Below, piece by piece: positions 58,275-64,000 of a DNA stretch of 64,000 nucleotides (positions are counted from its first letter, which is position 1; every line of letters begins with the position of its first letter). The translations under genes were made by a program, and so were the position numbers. The notes beneath the pieces are model-generated. The model searched no databases. It saw only the letters and a program-made list of their open reading frames with translations, and had not been told where the DNA came from. This DNA comes from Caballeronia sp. SEWSISQ10-4 2 (lineage in GTDB: Bacteria > Pseudomonadota > Gammaproteobacteria > Burkholderiales > Burkholderiaceae). The stretch spans positions 1 to 64,000 of the forward strand of contig NZ_JALPRJ010000050.1 of NCBI RefSeq assembly GCF_030464885.1, written 5' to 3'.

Positions 58275-58925
58275 ATGAACGCACCCGTCTACTCCGCCGC
58301 TGCCCGCCGCTCCAAGAAACTGCCGCCCTTGCGTGTGGGCGTGGGCGGCCCGGTCGGCTCGGGCAAGACCACGCTGCTCGAAATGCTCTGCAAGGCGATG
58401 CGCGAGAAATACGACCTCGTCGCGATCACCAACGACATCTACACGAAAGAAGACCAGCGCCTGCTCACGGTCGCGGGCGCGTTGCCGGCCGAGCGCATCA
58501 TGGGCGTGGAAACGGGCGGCTGCCCGCACACGGCGATCCGCGAAGACGCGTCGATCAACCTTGAAGCCGTCGACCAGATGATCGAACGTTTCCCGGACGC
58601 GGACATCGTGTTCATCGAATCGGGCGGGGATAACCTCGCGGCCACCTTCAGCCCGGAATTATCGGATCTGACCATTTACGTGATCGATGTCGCCGGCGGA
58701 GAAAAAATTCCGCGCAAGGGCGGTCCGGGCATCACCAAGTCCGATTTGCTGATCATTAACAAGATTGATCTCGCGCCGTATGTAGGCGCAAATCTCGACA
58801 TCATGGCCTCCGATGCCCGCAAGATGCGCGGAGAACGTCCATTTGTCATGTGTAACCTGAAGGCGCTTGAAGGGCTCGATCACGTGGTTCGCTTCATTGA
58901 AAAGAAGGGTCTGCTCGCGGTCTGA
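58275..58925 (+). CDS. ureG: Urease accessory GTPase UreG
   Basis: A 216-residue SIMIBI-class GTPase that supplies the energy for nickel insertion. The P-loop GVGGPVGSGKTTLLEMLCKA, AITNDIYTKEDQRLL, GVETGGCPHTAIREDASIN, the ESGGDNLAATFSPELSD strand and NKIDLAPYVGANL guanine motif are all present. It starts 6 bases after ureF ends. Genes behind it change function and strand pattern, so it is probably the last gene of the nitrogen cluster. Confidence 0.97.
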   Translation: MNAPVYSAAARRSKKLPPLRVGVGGPVGSGKTTLLEMLCKAMREKYDLVAITNDIYTKEDQRLLTVAGALPAERIMGVETGGCPHTAIREDASINLEAVDQMIERFPDADIVFIESGGDNLAATFSPELSDLTIYVIDVAGGEKIPRKGGPGITKSDLLIINKIDLAPYVGANLDIMASDARKMRGERPFVMCNLKALEGLDHVVRFIEKKGLLAV

Positions 58926-58928
58926 ATC

Positions 58929-58954
58929 CAGGTGCGGGTGCCTGAAAGCACCTG
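58929..58954 (+). terminator. Hairpin after ureG, possible terminator
   Basis: CAGGTGC (58929-58935) pairs with GCACCTG (58948-58954), with a nested GGTGC/GCACC alternative and a short T-containing tail. It is weak, but it is the only candidate end for the ure transcript. Confidence 0.4.
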
Positions 58955-59046
58955 TTCTCACCCTATCGAGTGCGATAGCATGTCGCCTTGCACTTTTTTA
59001 CGGCCATAGGCCCGTTTTTCGGAGACCTCTGATCGACAGCCCCGAC

Positions 59047-60324
59047 ATGCTCCTTACTCGCGACAACGCCGTCCGGTTGAAATCGTCGCCTGCGGCGTCG
59101 CCGGAAACCGTCGCGCAATCCTCGCCGAAGCGCGTTTCCGTGTTGTTTCACGTCGCGGATTTCAACGACGGCGGCATCGAATCGTCGCTGATGCAGTGGC
59201 TGCGTATCTACGACCGTGCGCGCTTTGCGGTGACACTATCGGTCATGTTTTCCTCGCCGGCGTTCGAGCAGCGTTTTCGCGTGCAGATTCCGGCGGATAT
59301 CGGCGTCGAAATTCTCACCGACAAACCGTGGCTCAACGTGTTCCAGGCACGTCGTTATGCGCATCAGTTGAGCAAGCTCGGCCGGATCGGCCGCGACATT
59401 TTCAACACGCTCGCCGTGCGCCCCTACGTCAAGACGCGTGTGGCTGAACTCGCGCAACGCCACGAAATCATTGTCGACTTCGACATGTCGCTGCGCCGTC
59501 TGGCCGGTCAGTTCGGCATGGCGTGGCTCGGCGTGAACCACTTCAGCTTCGATGCACGGCTCGGAGGCAGGCCGCGGAAAATGAAGCGCCTGCTGACGCA
59601 ATACGAGCGCTACGACGGCATCGCGGCGCTCAACCGCCACATGGCGGATGAAGCGAGCGCGCTGTTCAACGGCAATCTGCGCAACGTGTTTGTGCTGCCG
59701 AATGCGATCGATATCGATCGGATTCGCGAAAACGCCGCCTATGTGGAAAAGCCGCCGTGCCTTGGGCCGTACATCGTTTCGGTGGCGCGGCTCGATGAAA
59801 TCCAGAAGGATCACCGGACCTTGCTGCGCGCTTACGCGCAGCTTGCTCAAACGTTTGCTGGCGGCGCGCTGCAGGAAGATCTGGTAATAGTCGGCGATGG
59901 CGGGTTTCGCGGCGAACTGGAAGCGTTGGCGGTGGAGCTGGGGATTGGCGACCGGGTGCATTTCACGGGGTATCGGAACAATCCGCACGCGGTCGTGGCA
60001 CGGGCGAGCGCGCTGGTGCTCAGTTCGCGTTACGAAGGCATGCCGATGGTGTTGCTCGAGGCGCTCGCGCTCGGCAAGCCGGTGATTTCGACTGATTGCC
60101 CGACGGGGCCGCGAGAAATTCTCGACGATGGCCGGTTCGGGCTGCTGGTTCCAGTCGGCGATGTGGACGCCATGGCGGCGGCGCTGTCGCGGCTGTTGTC
60201 GGATCACGCCCTGCGTGATGGTTTTACGCGTGAGGCGCTGGCGCGAGCGCGGGAGTATGGCCTGGAAGCGAGCAATGAACGGTTTGCCGCGTGCGTGATG
60301 CGGATCTTGGAGAAACGCGGTTAG
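59047..60324 (+). CDS. GT4-family glycosyltransferase
   Basis: A 425-residue GT-B-fold enzyme. The N-terminal half shows VSVLFHVADFNDGGIESSLM, with the GG-E acceptor loop typical of LPS and capsule transferases, and DFDMSLRRLAGQFGMAWLGV. The C-terminal donor-binding half has PYIVSVARLDEIQKDHRTLL, LVIVGDGGFRGELEALAVEL and the E-x7-E element SSRYEGMPMVLLEALALGKP, followed by VISTDCPTGPREILDDGRFG. It probably adds a hexose to the LPS core or another glycan; the donor is unknown. ATG at 59047 is the first with a family-like follow-up, although GGAGA lies 15 bases upstream, so the exact start is unsure. It converges with waaA. Confidence 0.85.
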   Translation: MLLTRDNAVRLKSSPAASPETVAQSSPKRVSVLFHVADFNDGGIESSLMQWLRIYDRARFAVTLSVMFSSPAFEQRFRVQIPADIGVEILTDKPWLNVFQARRYAHQLSKLGRIGRDIFNTLAVRPYVKTRVAELAQRHEIIVDFDMSLRRLAGQFGMAWLGVNHFSFDARLGGRPRKMKRLLTQYERYDGIAALNRHMADEASALFNGNLRNVFVLPNAIDIDRIRENAAYVEKPPCLGPYIVSVARLDEIQKDHRTLLRAYAQLAQTFAGGALQEDLVIVGDGGFRGELEALAVELGIGDRVHFTGYRNNPHAVVARASALVLSSRYEGMPMVLLEALALGKPVISTDCPTGPREILDDGRFGLLVPVGDVDAMAAALSRLLSDHALRDGFTREALARAREYGLEASNERFAACVMRILEKRG

Positions 60325-60369
60325 GCGCTGACAGAATGGTTCTCGCCGCCGACGGCGCGAACGTCCGTT

Positions 60370-61695
60370 TCACTGTTCCTCTGCCTGATTGCGCAACAAC
60401 GCCCCCAGCACCGCCACCGTCCTTGCCGTCGCTCCGCGGTGCTTCGCCGCAAACGCCGAAGCCGCCGCGCTCATGGCCAGCCGGCGGGGTTTATCGGTGA
60501 AAAGCTCGCGCAGGCCACGCGCCAACGCCGCCGGATCGCTTACCCGCAGCGCAGCGCCTTCCGCGATCGCATCATTCGTCGCTTGCGTGAAATTGAACGT
60601 GTGCGGCCCGATCAGCACCGGCACGCCCGCAGCGCACGCCTCGATCAGGTTCTGCCCGCCCAGCGGCAGCAAACTCCCGCCGATAAACGCCAGATCCGAC
60701 GCCGCGTAATACGCGCTCATCTCGCCCATCGAATCGCCGAGCAGCACGTTGACGTCCGAAGGCAGAACCGGTGCGGCATCGATTCCCGATCCCGCCGCCG
60801 CCACCCGTCCCGCCCAGGCCGAACGCCGCACATAGGACAACGCCGCTGAATCGATCAACACCGCCACTTCGTCGAACCGCTGCGGATGGCGCGGCACGAG
60901 GATCAGCAACGCATCGGGCACGCGGGTCCGCAAGGTCGTGAACGCCTGCAGCACGAGCGCTTCCTCACCCTCGCGCGTGCTCGCCGCCACCCACACCGGG
61001 CGCTGCCCGATCGCCGCGCGCCACGCGTGGCCGCGCGCATAAAGTTCGGGCGGCGCGGTCATATCGAACTTCAGGTTGCCGAGCACCGCGATATTGCGTG
61101 CACCGAGCGCGCTCAGGCGCTCCGCGTCGGACTGGGTCTGCGCCAGCACGCGCGTAAATCCGCCGAACACTTCGCGCGTCGCGTTGCCGAATTTCGCCGC
61201 GCGCTTGAATGAGCGCGCCGACATCCGCGCATTGGTCAGCACGAGCGGGATATCGGCCCGCTTGCATTCGTCAATGAGCGTCGGCCACACTTCCGTCTCC
61301 ATCACGATGCCCAGCGACGGCCGCCACGCGCGCAGGAACCGCCGCACGAGCGAGGGGGAATCGTAGGGAAGATAGCTGCGCGAAACACGCTCGCCGTAGA
61401 GCTGCACGCCGGTCGCACGTCCGCTCGGCGTCATATGCGTGAGCAGGATGCGGGCATCGGGATGCGCCTGCTGCAACGCTTCGATCAGCGGCTGCGCCGC
61501 GCGCGTCTCGCCAACGGACACCGCGTGGACCCAGATCAGCGGCGCGAGGTCATCGGCTCGGCGCGCGGGACCAAAGCCAAACCGTTCACCGATATGTTCG
61601 CGATAGCCTCTTTCCCGCCGCGAGCGGATCAAGAGGCGCAGCACGGCGAGCGGCGCGACGAGCCACCATAACGCGCGATACACGAGCCTCAGCAT
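60370..61695 (-). CDS. waaA: Kdo transferase (3-deoxy-D-manno-octulosonate transferase)
   Basis: A 441-residue GT30 enzyme that transfers Kdo from CMP-Kdo to lipid IVA at the inner membrane. One N-terminal membrane anchor (RALWWLVAPLAVLRLLIR) precedes RRERGYREHIGERFGFGP, where the catalytic Glu lies. The strings WVHAVSVGETRAAQPLIEAL, MTPSGRATGVQLYGERV, SYLPYDSPSLVRRFLRAWRP and ETEVWPTLIDECKRADIPLV are family-specific, as is SLLPLGGQNLIEACAAGVPV near the end. ATG at 61695 (MLRLVYRALWW) is the family start; the frame to 61803 is longer without support. Confidence 0.95.
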   Translation of the reverse strand: MLRLVYRALWWLVAPLAVLRLLIRSRRERGYREHIGERFGFGPARRADDLAPLIWVHAVSVGETRAAQPLIEALQQAHPDARILLTHMTPSGRATGVQLYGERVSRSYLPYDSPSLVRRFLRAWRPSLGIVMETEVWPTLIDECKRADIPLVLTNARMSARSFKRAAKFGNATREVFGGFTRVLAQTQSDAERLSALGARNIAVLGNLKFDMTAPPELYARGHAWRAAIGQRPVWVAASTREGEEALVLQAFTTLRTRVPDALLILVPRHPQRFDEVAVLIDSAALSYVRRSAWAGRVAAAGSGIDAAPVLPSDVNVLLGDSMGEMSAYYAASDLAFIGGSLLPLGGQNLIEACAAGVPVLIGPHTFNFTQATNDAIAEGAALRVSDPAALARGLRELFTDKPRRLAMSAAASAFAAKHRGATARTVAVLGALLRNQAEEQ

Positions 61696-61810
61696 CGGCC
61701 GTCCTCGCGGCAAATGATCGACGGCAACGATTGTTCTCGGCACACGCGGGAACGCGCCTCCGAACCCACGGAACCCGGTACGCGGGAGCGTCCGAAAAAC
61801 CAAGCGGCGC

Positions 61811-62695
61811 TCAAACCAGCGCCCTGCCTTTCAAACGCTGCAGGATTCCGAGCGGCGCGCAGTCGGGCTGGGCCATGGCATTGACGGGAAGGAAGAAGGT
61901 TTGCTCCAGCATGTACTGCCCGGACATCACGGCGTGCGAGGTTTGATCGGAGAAACACACCCACACGCAGCCGGGCGGGAACGGCATTTCCTGTTGCGGC
62001 GACTTCGATTGATAGCCAAGATCCGCCTTCATGGCGTCATGCAAATGAAGCATCAGGTGGTCGTATTCGCTGCGCGGCGTCTTGGTGATCTGCAACAGGT
62101 TCATGAGCCACGCCGAACCGGGAACCTGCGCTTTGATGGCGGGCAGAAAGCGCTTGGCCATGTCCTCGAATGGCTCGCCGACGCGCCACACACGCGGCGC
62201 ACCATCGGGATTGACATTGGTGAACACGCGCAGGATGCGCTCGCCATAATTGGGCCGCGACGGGAACGCATCGATGTGAAGACGGCTGTCGTCCTTGCGC
62301 CACGACGTCTCGCGCGTTTCCACGCGATGCAGCCGGAGGCTCGTCGGCGCCACCCTCAATTTGCCGCGATATTCGGGAAAGAGCCCGTCGACCAGCGAGT
62401 GCGCGTTGGCCTGATATCGCGCGATCAACGCCCGCACGGCGGATTGCGTGACGGCGTCGCCAAGCACGCCTACGAGCGCGCCGCCATTGGGCGCGAGACT
62501 GATGTTCTTGCGCTCGGGATCGGCGACCTTCGGGTCGAGCAGCGCCCGTTCACCGCCTTCGATAGCAAACGCCAGATGCGGGAAATACAGGACCTTGCCG
62601 CGCTCGACGCCGGCCAGCAACGCCTCGCGCGGCACGGAGAGCTGCTGGCCCTGCCAGTCGGCGGAGGCGACTTCGATAATTTGAGATTCGGTCAT
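61811..62695 (-). CDS. kdoO: Kdo hydroxylase (Fe(II)/2-oxoglutarate-dependent)
   Basis: A 294-residue soluble dioxygenase-like enzyme that hydroxylates Kdo of the LPS inner core at C3 to give Ko. KdoO of Burkholderia and Yersinia is the reference. The iron facial triad is visible as His140 and Asp142 in SRLHIDAFPSRPNYGERIL and His in FSDQTSHAVMSGQYML near 253. The opening reads SADWQGQQLSVPREALLAGV. It lies 115 bases upstream of waaA on the same strand, the arrangement expected for coupled Kdo transfer and modification. The Ko it makes replaces Kdo in Burkholderia core LPS. Confidence 0.88.
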   Translation of the reverse strand: MTESQIIEVASADWQGQQLSVPREALLAGVERGKVLYFPHLAFAIEGGERALLDPKVADPERKNISLAPNGGALVGVLGDAVTQSAVRALIARYQANAHSLVDGLFPEYRGKLRVAPTSLRLHRVETRETSWRKDDSRLHIDAFPSRPNYGERILRVFTNVNPDGAPRVWRVGEPFEDMAKRFLPAIKAQVPGSAWLMNLLQITKTPRSEYDHLMLHLHDAMKADLGYQSKSPQQEMPFPPGCVWVCFSDQTSHAVMSGQYMLEQTFFLPVNAMAQPDCAPLGILQRLKGRALV

Positions 62696-62980
62696 GTGCC
62701 TTCGATTGTTTGGATGAGCGGGCTCAATTAGCTTCGGCTTCGGTCAGCGGCGACTCGATTCGATTCACGCATCGAGCATCGTTGCACCGACCAGGCGAGC
62801 TGCATTTTCGCTCAAACCGACTGCAAAATCCGCTGCGTGAGAGGCGGGCTGTTGATGCGCCTCAAATCGGGTCTCAACCGGGTCCAAATCGCCGGGCTGC
62901 GAGAACGCGCATCGGTTAATCGAGCGGTTTCTCATGCATGCGCGGCCGCTAGGTCACCCTCTGCCACTCGTGTTCGTGGA
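62696..62980. other. Intergenic region between waaC and kdoO
   Basis: These 285 bases lie on the same-strand side of both genes. They presumably hold the kdoO-waaA promoter; I recognise no ORF or hairpin. Confidence 0.35.
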
Positions 62981-63985
62981 TCAAAGCAGTCCAAACCCTG
63001 CGAGCGTCGCCTTGACTTGCTGCAACGTCGGATGCTGGCTGGCGCTGCCGAGATTCACCACGTGCGGCGACCAGTAACCGCCGGTGCGCCAGGCGGTCGA
63101 GAAATTGTACAACTCGACGGTCGGCCGCTTCAGCGCCGCCGCGATGTGCACGAGTCCCGTGTCGACGCCCACCGTCGCTGCTGCGCCGTCGATCAGGCCG
63201 GCCACTGCCGGCAGCGAGAGCTTGGGCGGCACCACCGCTGCCGCGCCGAACTCTTTCGCCAGTTTGTCGCTGGTTTCGCGCTCGGCTTCGCTGCCCCACG
63301 GCAGCACGATCGATACCCCGTGCCGGATCAGCGTCTGGCCGAGTTCGATCCACGCCGTATCGGGCCATTGTTTATCGGCGCGCGACGTGGCGTGGACAAA
63401 CACGACGTAGGGCACGGGCAGGTTCAAATCCGCCTGCGATAAGGCCAGCGCGGCGCGGCGGGTATCGATGCCGAATTCGATTGTGTCCGTTGCTTCGGGG
63501 CGCGCATCGCCGAGCGCGGCTGCCACCAGTTGCCGGGTGCGCTCGACGACGTGCGTGCGCGGCTCGATGGGCACGCGTTTGTTGTAGAAGAAGCGCACGG
63601 GCCATTCGTAACCGGCGCCGTCGGTGCGATTGCCCAACCCGACGAGCTTGCCGCGCGCCCAGCTTGCGACCCATGCGGTTTTGATGAGGCCTTGGCAATC
63701 GATAACGAGGTCGTATTTTTCGGCTGCGAGTGCGCGGCGGAAGCGTTGGATTTCGCGCCAGTTATCGAGGGAAAAGAGGCGTTTGCGCCAGCGCCGGAGC
63801 GAAAACGGGATCGCGCGGCGCACGCCGTCGACGAGTTCGACGAGATCCGTGAAGCTCTCTTCGACTAGCCAGTCGATCTGGGCATCGGGGTGGAGGCGGC
63901 GGATATCGGCGATGGCCGGCATGTTATGGACGACGTCGCCTAGTGACGACACCCTGACAATCAAGATCTTTTGCACGCTGGACAC
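62981..63985 (-). CDS. waaC: ADP-heptose:LPS heptosyltransferase I
   Basis: A 334-residue GT9-family enzyme adding the first L-glycero-D-manno-heptose to Kdo of the LPS inner core. The opening KILIVRVSSLGDVVHNMPAI carries the acceptor-site SSLGD motif. Later come WLVEESFTDLVELVDGVRRA, DCQGLIKTAWVASWARGKLV, VGLGNRTDGAGYEWPVRFFY, VHATSRADKQWPDTAWIELG and the donor site VGVDTGLVHIAAALKRPTVE. The start is GTG at 63985, 15 bases from the window edge, so the ribosome site is only partly visible. It precedes kdoO and waaA on the same strand in an LPS-core cluster. Confidence 0.95.
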   Translation of the reverse strand: MSSVQKILIVRVSSLGDVVHNMPAIADIRRLHPDAQIDWLVEESFTDLVELVDGVRRAIPFSLRRWRKRLFSLDNWREIQRFRRALAAEKYDLVIDCQGLIKTAWVASWARGKLVGLGNRTDGAGYEWPVRFFYNKRVPIEPRTHVVERTRQLVAAALGDARPEATDTIEFGIDTRRAALALSQADLNLPVPYVVFVHATSRADKQWPDTAWIELGQTLIRHGVSIVLPWGSEAERETSDKLAKEFGAAAVVPPKLSLPAVAGLIDGAAATVGVDTGLVHIAAALKRPTVELYNFSTAWRTGGYWSPHVVNLGSASQHPTLQQVKATLAGFGLL

Positions 63986-64000
63986 GGTGGGCGCCGTTGG

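Noticed and set aside
1..64000. tRNA, rRNA, CRISPR arrays and intact insertion sequences
   Set aside because: I looked for cloverleaf ends, rRNA landmarks, regularly spaced repeats and transposase motifs and saw none.

Overview
The window reads as a chromosomal segment of a betaproteobacterium of the family Burkholderiaceae, most likely Paraburkholderia or Caballeronia. The reasons are the high-GC codon use, the gene repertoire (a urt-ure nitrogen cluster with split transporter operons, a Kdo hydroxylase beside waaA and waaC, a DUF2968 protein, MocR/PaiB and DUF2169/DUF4150 type VI modules) and the operon structure. I see no tRNA, rRNA, CRISPR array or intact insertion sequence.

Positions 1-14,400 are accessory metabolism and small regulator modules: the start of an MHS-family transporter, a GNAT enzyme, an ArsR-SRPBCC operon with a clear self-operator, a periplasmic trehalase, an AraC-cupin pair, a MocR regulator divergent from paiB, a monooxygenase and a LysE exporter, an ATC-hydrolase-like gene, and a MarR/DUF1330 divergent pair around a palindrome. 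Eroded gene pieces (an AEC transporter and a LysR regulator) lie in the gaps.

Positions 14,386-24,913 are a compact type VI secretion (T6SS) accessory island. The minus strand carries vgrG, a DUF2169 adaptor, a DUF4150 PAAR-like tip, a polymorphic toxin with a putative HNH-type C-terminal nuclease, and then three tandem paralogous putative immunity genes. The plus strand carries, divergently, a protein with a C-terminal hydrophobic hairpin that overlaps a six-helix membrane protein by ATGA (a candidate pore-forming effector and immunity pair), followed by an orphan tssF. Fragments of LysR regulators lie just outside both ends.

Positions 25,000-35,000 hold redox and stress genes (an NHL-propeller protein, an OYE-family reductase, LysR, SDR, peroxiredoxin), with a 39-bp motif shared upstream of the reductase and the peroxiredoxin. 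They also hold a DUF2968 protein, a glutamine-amidotransferase-like hydrolase and a CPA2 antiporter.

Positions 35,000-44,200 hold housekeeping genes (P-II protein, glutamine-dependent NAD synthetase, GNAT, GIY-YIG, inorganic pyrophosphatase) and an aldehyde dehydrogenase/SDR/MFS catabolic operon.

Positions 44,400-58,925 form one nitrogen-scavenging cluster: urtABCDE (urea ABC importer), ureD, a four-gene polar amino acid ABC importer, and ureABCEFG. Two sigma-54 promoters, each with an NtrC-like site about 85 bp upstream, precede urtA and the amino acid transporter. The locus is therefore probably switched on together under nitrogen limitation, with urea imported and hydrolysed to ammonia.

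Positions 59,000-64,000 are LPS inner-core genes: a GT4 glycosyltransferase, waaA, a Kdo hydroxylase and waaC.
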